A program made the position numbers and the translations under genes. From Mycoplasmatota bacterium (GTDB lineage Bacteria > Bacillota_I > Bacilli_A > Izemoplasmatales > Hujiaoplasmataceae): a stretch of DNA of 64,000 bases. The notes beneath the pieces were generated by a model, which saw only the letters and a list, made by a program, of their open reading frames with translations, was not told the DNA's origin and did not search any database. Below, in pieces: positions 42,097 through 52,523 of the stretch (positions are counted from its first letter, which is position 1; each line of letters begins with the position of its first letter). The stretch covers positions 33,239-97,238 of the forward strand of contig JAEIOE010000002.1 in NCBI GenBank assembly GCA_016342455.1. Direction: 5' to 3'.

Positions 42097-42205
42097 AATA
42101 GTATTTTTAGTAAGAATATCGTAAAAAAACTTTATTTAAATTTAAAAATTATATTGATGAATGACATAGTTTATGGTTTATAAATTCACAAAAGATAAGG
42201 AGATA

Positions 42206-42958
42206 ATGAATATGGCAAAAATGAAAATAATAGGTATTATTCCCGCTAGATTTAAATCTAGCAGATTTGAAGGAAAACCCTTAGCTAATATATTAGGGAA
42301 ACCAATGATATGGTGGGTCTATAATCAGGCAATAAAAGTAGAATTATTTAGTGAAGTTTATGTTGCAACAGAAGATGATAGAATACTTGAAGCATGTAAT
42401 AATTTAAATATAAAGTGTTTAATGACTTCAGATTTACATAAAACTGGAACTGATAGAATAGGTGAAGTTGCAAGAAAAGTTGCGGCTGATATCTACGTTA
42501 ATATTCAAGGAGATGAACCTTTAATTGAACCTGAAACTATAAAAAAGGCAATAGAACCATTTTTAACTAATGAAAGCCTTCAGGTTTCAAATCTAATGAC
42601 GAAGATTAAAGATCCTGTAGAATTAAATAATTTTACTGTACCAAAAGTTATTACTAATAAGGATAATATTGGAATTTTCTTGACTCGCAGCCCGGCACCT
42701 TATCCAAAAGGTTCTATAGATTTTAACTATTATAAACAAGTTTGTGTTTATGGTTTTAAACCAGAAGCTTTAGAATACTTCTGTAATTCAGAACGCGGAA
42801 AAATTGAAACTATTGAAGATATAGAAATTTTAAGGTTTATAGAAAATGGTTATAAAGTTCAATTTATTGAAGTTGATTCAGAAACAGTTGCTGTTGATAC
42901 GCCTAAGGACCTAGAAAAAGTTATTGAAATAGTGTCAAATAAAAAAGGTCTCCAATAA
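42206..42958 (+). CDS. kdsB: CMP-Kdo synthetase-like cytidylyltransferase
   Basis: MKIIGIIPARFKSSRFEGKPLANILGKPMIWWVYNQA, TGTDRIGEVARKVAADIYVNIQGDEPLIEP; start at ATG 42206 after aaggag. Confidence 0.88.
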   Translation: MNMAKMKIIGIIPARFKSSRFEGKPLANILGKPMIWWVYNQAIKVELFSEVYVATEDDRILEACNNLNIKCLMTSDLHKTGTDRIGEVARKVAADIYVNIQGDEPLIEPETIKKAIEPFLTNESLQVSNLMTKIKDPVELNNFTVPKVITNKDNIGIFLTRSPAPYPKGSIDFNYYKQVCVYGFKPEALEYFCNSERGKIETIEDIEILRFIENGYKVQFIEVDSETVAVDTPKDLEKVIEIVSNKKGLQ

Positions 42959-43968
42959 TGTCTAAAATTGTTACTTTTGGAGAAGTTATGTTGAGGTTGT
43001 CTACTGACAATTATAGAAAAATACAGCAAAGTGATATATTTAGAGCAAGCTATGCTGGGAGCGAATTAAATGTAGCTGTGTCTTTAGCTAATTTTGGTGA
43101 ACAAACATATTTTGTGACAAAATTGCCTAAAAATATTCTAGGAGATACAGTTATATCAGTATTGAATAGGTTTAATGTAAACTCTAAATTTATTAAATAT
43201 GATAACAATAGATTAGGTACGTATTATGTTGAAAGAGGAGCATCTCAGAGACCTACAAAAGTGATTTATGACAGAAAGTTTTCTTCAATAGCATTAGCGA
43301 AGAGTTTAGATTTCAATTGGGAACAAATTTTTAAAGGTGCTGATTGGTTTCATTTTTCTGGAATAACACCTGCTTTATCAGATGAGTTAACTGAAATCTG
43401 TTTTCAAGCTTGTGTAAAAGCAAAGGAAATGGGAGTGAAAATTAGTTGTGATTTAAATTATCGTAGTAAATTGTGGTCAAAGGATAAGGCGTCAGAAGTT
43501 ATGAAAAGATTTATGCCATATATAAATATCTTGATTGCTAACGAAGAAGATGCAAAAGTAATATTTAATTATGAATATAGTGATCAATCTAGTATAGATA
43601 TGAAATCATATGAATATATTATTAGAGAAGTCTTTAACCGCAATAGTTTTGATAAAGTTTTTTTTACACTTAGAGAAAGCTTGAACTCAACAATTAATGG
43701 GTGGTCATCAATTTCTTGTGATAAACAAGGTATATCACGATCAAAAAAGTATGATATATATATTGTAGATAGATTAGGTGGAGGAGATTCTTTTGCAGCA
43801 GGTATTATTTATAGTGAGTTAAAATCATATTGTACAAAAGATCAATTAGAGTTTGCTACTGCAGCATCATGTCTAAAACATACGATAAATGATGATTTCA
43901 ACCTATCTAGTGTAGAAGATGTCAAAAATCTACTGGAATCAGATGGAAATGCTAGAATAAAAAGATAA
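42958..43968 (+). CDS. PfkB-family sugar kinase, 2-keto-3-deoxygluconate kinase-like
   Basis: VTFGEVMLRLSTDNYRKIQQSDIFRASYAGSELNVAVSLANFGE; DRLGGGDSFAAGIIY. Confidence 0.9.
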   Translation: MSKIVTFGEVMLRLSTDNYRKIQQSDIFRASYAGSELNVAVSLANFGEQTYFVTKLPKNILGDTVISVLNRFNVNSKFIKYDNNRLGTYYVERGASQRPTKVIYDRKFSSIALAKSLDFNWEQIFKGADWFHFSGITPALSDELTEICFQACVKAKEMGVKISCDLNYRSKLWSKDKASEVMKRFMPYINILIANEEDAKVIFNYEYSDQSSIDMKSYEYIIREVFNRNSFDKVFFTLRESLNSTINGWSSISCDKQGISRSKKYDIYIVDRLGGGDSFAAGIIYSELKSYCTKDQLEFATAASCLKHTINDDFNLSSVEDVKNLLESDGNARIKR

Positions 43969-43983
43969 AATGTGAGGTGAATT

Positions 43984-45579
43984 ATGAGTAAAGTAAGAGT
44001 ATTGGATTGTACCCTTAGAGATGGGGGATATATTAATGAATGGAATTTCGGGTTAGAAAATGTCAAAAAGGTAGTGAAGTCTCTTAATGATGCAAGAATA
44101 GAAATAATTGAAATTGGGTTTCTTTCGAATAGAATAGAAAAAAACGATGAATTATCAAAATTCGTAAATATTTTAGACATTAGTGATATTTTAAATCGAG
44201 AAGATAATAATTCTATACATGTATGTATGATTAACTTTGGTGAATATAATCTGGAAGATCTTCCTGAAGCAAAAAGTAACTTGATAGATGGAATTAGAGT
44301 GGCTTTTCATAAAAAAGATATGTATGAAGCAATTGAGTTATGTAAAGGTATTAAAGAAAAAGGTTATAAAATATTTATGCAACCAATGGTTGCAGCAAAT
44401 TATAGTGATTTAGAGTATCTTAAATTAATAGAACTATCAAATGAAGTTAAACCATATGCTTTTTATGTGGTTGATAGTTTTGGAGTTATGAAGGAAAATG
44501 ATGTAATAAAATATTTCTTTATGGCAGATTATAACTTAGATAAAGAGATATATGTAGGGTTTCATTCACATAACAACCTTCAACTGTCATATGCTAATGC
44601 AATAGCTCTTTTAAAAGTTAATACTCAAAGAGAATTAATAATTGATTCAAGTATTCATGGCATGGGTCGAGGCGCAGGAAATCTTAATACAGAATTGTTT
44701 GTTGAATACTTAAACGATTTGCATAACAGAGATTACAATGTTAAACCATTACTTGAAGTAATAGATACAATAATTAAACCCATTTATCATGAAAAAAAAT
44801 GGGGATATTCATTGCCTCATTACTTGTCTGCAGTAAACAACTGTCACCCAAATTATGCAAGTTATCTTGATGACAGAAATACTTTAACAATTCAAGACAT
44901 ATCTTTAATACTTGGCGATTTAGATCCTGTAAAGAAAAATAATTTTGATAGAGAATATATTCGTTCAAAGTATATAACATATCTAGAAAAGAGTTCAGCG
45001 AAAAGAAACGATATTGAAAAATTAAAACTGATATTTAAAAATAAAACAATTCTAATTTTAGCGCCAGGAAAATCAATATTATATTCCGAAAATATAATTA
45101 AAAATTATATAAACGAAAATGTTATTACAATAGCAGTAAATTTTGTGCCGAATAATATTAACTGTGATTATGTTTTCTTTAGTAACAAAAAAAGATTTGA
45201 CCATTTTACATTAAATAAAGGTACTAAGATTATTGCTACATCTAACATAGAAAATGGTGAAAAAACAGATTATTTAGTAGATTATCATTATCTTTTGAAT
45301 ACGGTTTCTGCTGTAGAAGATAATTCTGGGTTAATGTTGTTAAAACTATTATTTGAAATTGGTGTGAATAACGTATTTTTGGCTGGTTTTGATGGCTATT
45401 CATATCAAGAACATTTTGAACAGAACTATGTAAGCAAGAAAATGTCATTTGTTCAATCCGAGGATAGAATTAATAGAATTAATCTTGGTATGAATTTCTT
45501 AATTAATGAATATGCAAAAAAAATAGACATTACAATGATTACAGAGCCAAAACATATTCATATCTATTACAAAAAATAA
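43984..45579 (+). CDS. HMGL/DRE-TIM-type aldolase fused to DUF115/MptE-like C-terminal domain
   Basis: RVLDCTLRDGGYINEWNFGLENVKKVV; IHGMGRGAGNLNTELFVEYL; C-terminal KTILILAPGKSI...VNFVPNNINCDYVFFSNKKRF...NNVFLAGFDGYSY. Confidence 0.8.
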   Translation: MSKVRVLDCTLRDGGYINEWNFGLENVKKVVKSLNDARIEIIEIGFLSNRIEKNDELSKFVNILDISDILNREDNNSIHVCMINFGEYNLEDLPEAKSNLIDGIRVAFHKKDMYEAIELCKGIKEKGYKIFMQPMVAANYSDLEYLKLIELSNEVKPYAFYVVDSFGVMKENDVIKYFFMADYNLDKEIYVGFHSHNNLQLSYANAIALLKVNTQRELIIDSSIHGMGRGAGNLNTELFVEYLNDLHNRDYNVKPLLEVIDTIIKPIYHEKKWGYSLPHYLSAVNNCHPNYASYLDDRNTLTIQDISLILGDLDPVKKNNFDREYIRSKYITYLEKSSAKRNDIEKLKLIFKNKTILILAPGKSILYSENIIKNYINENVITIAVNFVPNNINCDYVFFSNKKRFDHFTLNKGTKIIATSNIENGEKTDYLVDYHYLLNTVSAVEDNSGLMLLKLLFEIGVNNVFLAGFDGYSYQEHFEQNYVSKKMSFVQSEDRINRINLGMNFLINEYAKKIDITMITEPKHIHIYYKK

Positions 45580-45678
45580 AAATTTTTATATAATATATAA
45601 TCACTTCATTGAATATGGTAAGAACTATTACTATATATTTTGATGTGGTTTTTGTTAAAGAGTTATTTGGGTGGAATT

Positions 45679-47523
45679 ATGCAATATAATGACATTAAAT
45701 CAAAACTAATTAAATCAGCTAGCAAACAAAGCATCCCAGTTTTATGTGAGTTCGAACTCACATCTAATTGTAATTTTAGTTGTCCTATGTGTTATGTATG
45801 TAATGAAGACAATTCATTATCTACAAAGCAATGGATTTCAATATTTGATGAAGCAATTAAAAATGGAATGTTATTTGCCAATATGACTGGCGGAGAAATA
45901 TTTGTAAGAAAAGACTTTAATGTGTTATACGAATACCTTTTTGATAAAGGTATTAAAATAACACTTTTTTCTAATGGCAGTATTATTCCAAAGGAGACAC
46001 TAGAATTATTATCAAAGAAGAAGCCACATTACATAGCTATTACTCTATATGGATATGACTCTCAATCATATGAATCTTTCACTAAATCTAAGAACTCATA
46101 TGAGAATGTTATTAGTAATATACAACAACTAAAAGAAAGTAATATAAATACACTTATCAGAACAATACCTATCAAGAATATCTATGATAATCTTGATAAG
46201 ATGATTCACTTAGCTAAATCATTAGATATGAATTTATATTACTTATCATATGTAACTAAAACTAATCTGAAAAACTTGCGAAACGAGAGATTAAATGCTA
46301 AAGAATTAATTGATTTTGAAAAGAAAATTAATCAAGCATTTAATTATAAAGATAAAACAAATGACTTTGAAGATGACTATAAAAGCTGCTCCGCTTTAAG
46401 AGCAACTTGTTTTATTAATCATAAAGGTTATATGCAACCATGTGCACTTGGATATAACTTATCCAAAAGCATCATCGAAAATGACTTCTTAGAGACTTTC
46501 AAAAAATTAGGTATAAGATTTCGTGAACTAGAAGAAACACACCCTTGTAGAGGCTGTGAGTTCTTAAATAACTGTTCTACCTGTGTTGCTAGAAGATTAA
46601 ACGAAGAAGGAAATGCTAAGTGTTCTAAATACTTAAAAGAAGTATCTATAACAAGGTCTAACCTTAAATACTTAAATATTGCTGGTATAATCATTGGATT
46701 AGACTATCAATACAATGAATACTTCGAAAATAACATTGAGAAGTATTTAATAGATGATTTGCCTGAAACTTCATATAACATAAGGACTCATTTAGTAGAT
46801 ACTATTGAATTACCAAAAGAAGAACCAGATTCTACTTACAGTACAAGGCTTATCTATGGTAATGGAACAAAAACATCTATCTATGCATTAGATGAAGAAG
46901 ATAATGTCATGCAACTATATAAGCGAAGTGTTGATTTAAAAAGAACTGATATCTATTTAAATAAAAATCTAGAACAAAACTTCGCTGAAAAAGAATATGT
47001 CTTCTCAGGTATTGCTTTTCTAGATATAGCAGCCTTTAATGGAATGGTTCCACTACATGGTGCTGGTATTATCTGCAACAATGAAGCTATTATCTTTTCA
47101 GCTCCATCTAAAGTAGGTAAAACCACACACACGAAATACTGGTTAGAAGCATTCCAAGATATTCAAGTATATAATGAAGATAAGCCTGTTTTATATAAAA
47201 AAGATAATGTACTAGTAACATCAGGTACACCTTGGTCTGGAAAATCTACACTAAATATGAATATAACCATTCCTCTTCATTCTATCGTTTTCCTTGAACA
47301 AGGAAAAACGAATGAATTAAGAGCTTTATCTAAAAAAGAAAAAATGACCTATTTAATGAGAAATATTCTAAGACCAAGAGAAGAAGAACTATGGCAAAGA
47401 ATGTTTCCAACAATAGATACTTTGTTAAAAGATACACCAATGTATCTAGCATCAGTGACTAATGATTTAAATTCTGCTAAAATAATAAGAGATAAACTAT
47501 TAGGAGGAAATCATGAAAATTAA
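45679..47523 (+). CDS. Radical SAM/SPASM-like protein fused to HPr-kinase-like P-loop domain
   Basis: LTSNCNFSCPMCYVC (CxxxCxxC), CRGCEFLNNCSTCVARRL auxiliary cysteines, then FLDIAAFNGMVPLHGAGIICNNEAIIFSAPSKVGKTTHTKYWLE...NEDKPVLYKK...GTPWSGKS; start inferred from alignment with paralog at 50698. Confidence 0.88.
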   Translation: MQYNDIKSKLIKSASKQSIPVLCEFELTSNCNFSCPMCYVCNEDNSLSTKQWISIFDEAIKNGMLFANMTGGEIFVRKDFNVLYEYLFDKGIKITLFSNGSIIPKETLELLSKKKPHYIAITLYGYDSQSYESFTKSKNSYENVISNIQQLKESNINTLIRTIPIKNIYDNLDKMIHLAKSLDMNLYYLSYVTKTNLKNLRNERLNAKELIDFEKKINQAFNYKDKTNDFEDDYKSCSALRATCFINHKGYMQPCALGYNLSKSIIENDFLETFKKLGIRFRELEETHPCRGCEFLNNCSTCVARRLNEEGNAKCSKYLKEVSITRSNLKYLNIAGIIIGLDYQYNEYFENNIEKYLIDDLPETSYNIRTHLVDTIELPKEEPDSTYSTRLIYGNGTKTSIYALDEEDNVMQLYKRSVDLKRTDIYLNKNLEQNFAEKEYVFSGIAFLDIAAFNGMVPLHGAGIICNNEAIIFSAPSKVGKTTHTKYWLEAFQDIQVYNEDKPVLYKKDNVLVTSGTPWSGKSTLNMNITIPLHSIVFLEQGKTNELRALSKKEKMTYLMRNILRPREEELWQRMFPTIDTLLKDTPMYLASVTNDLNSAKIIRDKLLGGNHEN

Positions 47524-47776
47524 ATCAAACTATGTATTAAGAGAAATAGGAGACCAATTTGTAGTAGTTCCTATTGGAGAAGAAGCAATTAAGTTTAATG
47601 GAATTATTACACTTAATAATTCCGGTAAGTTTTTATTTAAACAACTTCAAGAAGACAAACAAATTACTGATTTAGTTGAAGCTATTTTAGATAAGTATGA
47701 AGTTTCTGAAGCAAAGGCTTCAAAAGACGTTCAAAACTTCATAAACATCTTAAAGGAGAATGATTTACTTGAATAG
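47513..47776 (+). CDS. PqqD-family (RiPP recognition element-like) protein
   Basis: VLREIGDQFVVVPIGEEAIKFNGIITLNNSGKFLFKQLQEDKQITDLVEAILDKYEV. Confidence 0.88.
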   Translation: MKIKSNYVLREIGDQFVVVPIGEEAIKFNGIITLNNSGKFLFKQLQEDKQITDLVEAILDKYEVSEAKASKDVQNFINILKENDLLE

Positions 47777-48203
47777 GTCAATAAAGGTTTCTATTCAAGA
47801 TTTACTACCAACTATTAATAATGGTTTAAACAATAATCAATTAGTTGAATTAAAAGTATTTGGCACTAGTATGAAACCATTTCTTAAGGACCAGGAATCA
47901 ACAGTTATTTTAAAAAAGTACAGTGGTACTCTTAAAAAGTATCATATATATTTTTATCACATAGGTGATAAATATATATTGCATAGATTTTTAAAAACAA
48001 AGAATAATAAGAACTATTTTAGAGGAGATGCTCTTAATGGTTATGAATTAGTTAGAAACGAAGATGTTTTAGCTGAAGTAGTTGCATATAAAGAGGTTTC
48101 GAATAACAAAAATCTATATAGTTTTATTAATATGTTTACATTGAGATGTTATTTAATGTACAAAGGAATGAAAAATTTAGTGAAAAGAATTATAAGGGGA
48201 TAA
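47760..48203 (+). CDS. S24/S26 (signal-peptidase-like) family protein
   Basis: VELKVFGTSMKPFLKDQESTVILKKYSGTLKKYHIYFYHIGDKYILHRFLK...YFRGDAL; overlaps pqqD-like stop. Confidence 0.8.
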   Translation: MIYLNRSIKVSIQDLLPTINNGLNNNQLVELKVFGTSMKPFLKDQESTVILKKYSGTLKKYHIYFYHIGDKYILHRFLKTKNNKNYFRGDALNGYELVRNEDVLAEVVAYKEVSNNKNLYSFINMFTLRCYLMYKGMKNLVKRIIRG

Positions 48204-48204
48204 T

Positions 48205-49380
48205 ATGGATAAAACTATTCAACAATTATTAGATATACTTAAAAATACATATTTCTTTAAAGAAATAAAATTTTCTGTATCTAATCCTGAAAAACTATAT
48301 CTAATGGCTAAAGAGAATGGTATATCTGGTACGATTTATCAAACGATTAAAGATAAAATTAAGAATGAAGAAATACTTGCTAAGTTTAAAAAGGACTACT
48401 ATTTCTATATAGCTGATGATACTAAAAAGACAGAACTTGCTAAGAAGATAACTGATGAATTTAATCGCTTAGAGATTAATCATATCTATTTAAAGGGTAT
48501 GAGTATAAAACATCTTTATAATCATAGCTATATGCGTTCTAAGGGAGATATAGATGTTTTAGTAAAAGAATCAGATTTTGAAAAGGCAAGTATGGCATTT
48601 AAAAACTTAGCTATGCAATTAGAAGGTTTTGGTCCTGTTCACGATGCATATCATTATGGTGATATGGAAATAGAATTACATAGAAGAGTAAGAGAAGAAG
48701 ATAAATTTCTAGAATTCGATTTATTAGACGATATGTTTCAATATGAGTATATGGTTGATGGACATATCATATACGTCGATCCAGAGATAGAGCTTATCTA
48801 TTTGCTTTATCATATAAAGAAGCATTTCTATTCTACTGGAGTAGGACTAAGATCGATTATAGATATACCAATTTATCTTTATCAATTAAATATGGAGATT
48901 AATAAAACAAGATTAAAAGAGTTATTAATTCAAACTGGCATTTTAGATTTCTTTGAAAACTTAGTTCTTATCTGTGATAAATGTTTTAATCTGGATTTGT
49001 CTGAAAAGTTCAATATAACAAAAGAACTTGATGAAGATTTATATAATGTTTTTCTAGAATACGTTATAAGATCTGGTGTTCACGGATTAGGTATTGATTT
49101 TAATGCTTTCACAAATAGATTTGCTAGTCTTAAAAAGAAGAATACAACTAGATTTAAGTCACTGTTTAGAATGGTGTTTCCTAAATATATTACCATTAAG
49201 TATAAGTACCCTAAATTATTAAAGTATAAGGTGTTTTTACCAATTGGGTGGTTATTTAGAGGGTTTAGTGTCTTGTTTAAACAACCAAAAAGGATTAAAG
49301 CTTATTTTAAACAAATAAAAACTGTGGACAAAGAAGAAGTTCTTAAAGTATCTGATTTATTTAACAAAATGGGATTATAA
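48205..49380 (+). CDS. NTP_transf_5-type nucleotidyltransferase
   Basis: INHIYLKGMSIKHLYNHSYMRSKGDIDVLVKESDF, ELIYLLYHIKKHFYSTGVGLRSIIDI. Confidence 0.8.
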   Translation: MDKTIQQLLDILKNTYFFKEIKFSVSNPEKLYLMAKENGISGTIYQTIKDKIKNEEILAKFKKDYYFYIADDTKKTELAKKITDEFNRLEINHIYLKGMSIKHLYNHSYMRSKGDIDVLVKESDFEKASMAFKNLAMQLEGFGPVHDAYHYGDMEIELHRRVREEDKFLEFDLLDDMFQYEYMVDGHIIYVDPEIELIYLLYHIKKHFYSTGVGLRSIIDIPIYLYQLNMEINKTRLKELLIQTGILDFFENLVLICDKCFNLDLSEKFNITKELDEDLYNVFLEYVIRSGVHGLGIDFNAFTNRFASLKKKNTTRFKSLFRMVFPKYITIKYKYPKLLKYKVFLPIGWLFRGFSVLFKQPKRIKAYFKQIKTVDKEEVLKVSDLFNKMGL

Positions 49381-49384
49381 AAAG

Positions 49385-49411
49385 ATGGCTAGTTCAAATT
49401 GAACTAGCCAT
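49385..49411. terminator. Bidirectional terminator-like hairpin between convergent genes
   Basis: ATGGCTAGTTCAA-a-TTGAACTAGCCAT perfect 13-bp arms. Confidence 0.75.
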
Positions 49412-49431
49412 TAGTTATTGTATTGAATTAT

Positions 49432-50544
49432 CTATTCTTTATAGAAGAACATATAACCTATTACTGATGTATCGTCTTTCTTAATAACAAAGCTTAATAC
49501 AAAAAAATCTTCTGTAATAAACTTATCAGCGATAAACTCTGATTCAATCGTTAATATGTATCCATTCATTTCATAGAGTACTGTATCTTCCGCTGCACCA
49601 TTTACTGAATATAGTGAACCCCCAAACAATTCTAATTGGAAGTAAATATCTTCTGTTCCATCCGTATGAATTCCAGTGCTTGATATGATGTAAGGATTTG
49701 TCTTATCGGTTACAGTAATGATAACTTCTGTCTTATTTGGACCTATTATAACGAATAAACTGTTTTCTCCTAATTCAAGTGTTGTAATGTAATCTGAATT
49801 TAGAGTTAAATATTGGTCACTATTGATTAAAATATCATTTAAATCAATTACTTCACTATCACTATTAAGAATAATAGTATTTGAAGTAAGATTAAGTGTA
49901 CATAGGATAATATCTTGTACAGAGTTAATAGAATATTGTACATTAACAGGATCTGTATCTTTTAGATTACTCTCATAATATACAGGTTCTGAGAAATCAG
50001 AAGAGCCTATTGGAAATACTGCCTGTACTTTAACAGATAGATATCCAGTTCCATAACCACCTACATTATGTGATGTACCATCAACTGCTGTGCCGTAACC
50101 ATTTACAACAACATAATATGATTCAGCTCCATCGATTGCATCCCAAGTGAGGATATTGTCAGTTAATGTTAAATTGAATTCTACATTATGATCAAAACTT
50201 AGGGTAAATGATAACATTTCAGAAGAAACTGAATTAAAATAATTATCCGCTATAGCAACCACAGTAACTTCAAATGTACCTTCTGAAGTTAAGGTATATT
50301 CAGTATTGCTTGTTGTAAAGACATTACCATTAATATGTATGTCGTATTCAGTAGCATTTTCTACTGAATCCCAACTAATAATGTTATTGTTATGAATTAA
50401 GTTACTAGGGGCTTCTAAAGTAGCCATAGTAGTAGTAACTGTTGTGATTACTTCAGTTGTATTAGTTGTACAACTAACAAGCATAGAACTAGTTAAACAT
50501 ATCATTAATATGTATTTTATTATTTTTGTCATTAACGTCACCAA
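49432..50544 (-). CDS. Lipoprotein with Ig/FN3-like and X2-like domains (paralog of 57198 and 58333 genes)
   Basis: Lipobox LTSSMLVSC; Thr-rich linker; shared C-terminal block PYIISSTGIHTDGTEDIYFQLELFGGSLYSVNGAAEDTVLYEMNGYILTIESEFIADKF. Confidence 0.75.
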   Translation of the reverse strand: MVTLMTKIIKYILMICLTSSMLVSCTTNTTEVITTVTTTMATLEAPSNLIHNNNIISWDSVENATEYDIHINGNVFTTSNTEYTLTSEGTFEVTVVAIADNYFNSVSSEMLSFTLSFDHNVEFNLTLTDNILTWDAIDGAESYYVVVNGYGTAVDGTSHNVGGYGTGYLSVKVQAVFPIGSSDFSEPVYYESNLKDTDPVNVQYSINSVQDIILCTLNLTSNTIILNSDSEVIDLNDILINSDQYLTLNSDYITTLELGENSLFVIIGPNKTEVIITVTDKTNPYIISSTGIHTDGTEDIYFQLELFGGSLYSVNGAAEDTVLYEMNGYILTIESEFIADKFITEDFFVLSFVIKKDDTSVIGYMFFYKE

Positions 50545-50697
50545 ACTTTCATTACTATTTTAACATAACAGAAACCAAAAAGAATAACTTATTCATCATA
50601 TTTGCTTGAATTATCGTATTGAATATGAGTAAATAGAAGTGTTGATATTATATTGATGTAACAATTAACTAATAGATTAAAGTATGATGGGGGTTTC

Positions 50698-51660
50698 ATG
50701 GCGAATTATTCAATAATTAAAGATCGTTTACTAAAAAGTGCATATAAAAGTAAAACACCTATTGTAGGTGAATTTGAACTTACCAGTCATTGTAATTTTG
50801 ACTGTGCTATGTGTTATGCAAAGTCAAATGATGAATACTTAAGTAAAAGCCAATGGATTAATATATTTGATCAAGCATACGCAAATGGTATGTTATTTGC
50901 TTTATTAACAGGGGGTGAGATTTTCACACGCCCTGATTTTATTGAATTATATGAGTATTTATATGACTTAGGTGTAAAAATCACCTTATATACTAATGGG
51001 TCAATATTACCAACAGCTATACTTAATACCTTAGTTAAAAGACCTCCAGAGTTAATTGCTATTACGTTATATGGTTTTGATTCAGCGTCATATAAATCAT
51101 TCACTAAAAATGATGCTTTTTCTAATGTCTCAAAAAATATTGATTCATATAAAAAGAATAATCTAAATCTAATATTAAGGACAATACCGCTTCCTGATAT
51201 TTATATAAATTTAGAAAAGATAATTAATTTTGCTAAAGATAAGAAAGTATTTTTAAGCTATTTCCTTTATGTTAGTAAATCAAGTGAAGATATGAAAAGG
51301 TTAAATACAACTGAATTAATAGATTTTAAACAAAGAATAGACAAGGCATTTCCTCTTAAAGAAAATGAATCAACTAGTCAACATTGTGGAGCTTTTAGAA
51401 ATGCATTCTTTATTAATCATAAAGGATATATGCAAGGATGTGCAATGATGCCTATACCAACTGAAAAAGTAGAAGACAACTTCATTGAGGTATTTAATAT
51501 CTTAGGTGCTGAATGGAGAAAGCATCTAAAAAAATCACCTTGTAAAGATTGCTCAATAAATAAAAGTTGTTTTACGTGTTTAGCAAGAAGATATTTAGAA
51601 GGTGATATGTATGGGTGTTCAGAATACTTAAAAGAATTTGCAAGGAGTGTATCTAAATGA
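50698..51660 (+). CDS. Radical SAM/SPASM-like protein (stand-alone paralog of 45679 N-terminus)
   Basis: LTSHCNFDCAMCYAKS; CKDCSINKSCFTCLARRYLEGDMYGCSEYLKE; colinear with 45679 protein. Confidence 0.9.
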   Translation: MANYSIIKDRLLKSAYKSKTPIVGEFELTSHCNFDCAMCYAKSNDEYLSKSQWINIFDQAYANGMLFALLTGGEIFTRPDFIELYEYLYDLGVKITLYTNGSILPTAILNTLVKRPPELIAITLYGFDSASYKSFTKNDAFSNVSKNIDSYKKNNLNLILRTIPLPDIYINLEKIINFAKDKKVFLSYFLYVSKSSEDMKRLNTTELIDFKQRIDKAFPLKENESTSQHCGAFRNAFFINHKGYMQGCAMMPIPTEKVEDNFIEVFNILGAEWRKHLKKSPCKDCSINKSCFTCLARRYLEGDMYGCSEYLKEFARSVSK

Positions 51661-52523
51661 TAGTACCTCTAAGGATTGGCAATATTGATGTATTGTTTAC
51701 ACATCAATATATCGATTATTTTAAGAATGAATTAGAAAAATATAGAATAGATCAATTAAATAGTAATTACCATGAAATCAAGGTAGAAGTGAAATCAAAC
51801 ATAGAAGATGTTTATAGTGTTGATAGCTTTGATTATAAAAACAAGAAAAGAATTATTTTAGAAGATAAAACATATATTGTTACTTATTATCCAGACAAAA
51901 CAATCAAGCATAGGATTTCTTATTCTAAAGCATATAAAGAAATAGTTATTACTTTAAATAATAACCTTGCTAATAGATTGCCAGAGTACGAATATGTATT
52001 AACCGGAATGATGTTCTTTGAGGTAGCTCTTCATAATGGTTATTTACCAATTCATGCTTCTGCTTTAGCAATAAATAATAAGTCGATACTTTTATCAGGC
52101 CCATCTGGTTCAGGTAAATCTACTCAAACCAAATATTTTATAGATACTTATATAAATAGTGTTATTATAAACGAAGACAAACCTTTAATCTTCGAAGAAA
52201 ACAATGAGTTATTTGTTTGTGGTACACCTTGGTCAGGAAAGAATGTTCAGAATAACAATATAAAAGTGAAGTTAGGGACAATTCTATTCCTAGAAAAGTC
52301 AAATGTATTTAAGTTAGAGAACCTGAATTATAAAGAAAAGTTGAAAGAAGTAATGAGAAATATCCATAGACCAGGAGATGAATATAATATCAATCAAATG
52401 GTATCTTTGGTAGAAAAGATAATAAGTAAAGCAACTATATATAAATATGCTTGTACTAACAATAAAACTTCTAGTTTATCACTAGGAGATATTTTGGAGG
52501 AATTAAATGAAAATCAAGAATGA
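51657..52523 (+). CDS. HPr-kinase-like P-loop protein (stand-alone paralog of 45679 C-terminus)
   Basis: LPIHASALAINNKSILLSGPSGSGKSTQTKYFIDTYINSVIINEDKPLIF...GTPWSGKN; ATGA overlap with rSAM gene. Confidence 0.87.
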   Translation: MIVPLRIGNIDVLFTHQYIDYFKNELEKYRIDQLNSNYHEIKVEVKSNIEDVYSVDSFDYKNKKRIILEDKTYIVTYYPDKTIKHRISYSKAYKEIVITLNNNLANRLPEYEYVLTGMMFFEVALHNGYLPIHASALAINNKSILLSGPSGSGKSTQTKYFIDTYINSVIINEDKPLIFEENNELFVCGTPWSGKNVQNNNIKVKLGTILFLEKSNVFKLENLNYKEKLKEVMRNIHRPGDEYNINQMVSLVEKIISKATIYKYACTNNKTSSLSLGDILEELNENQE

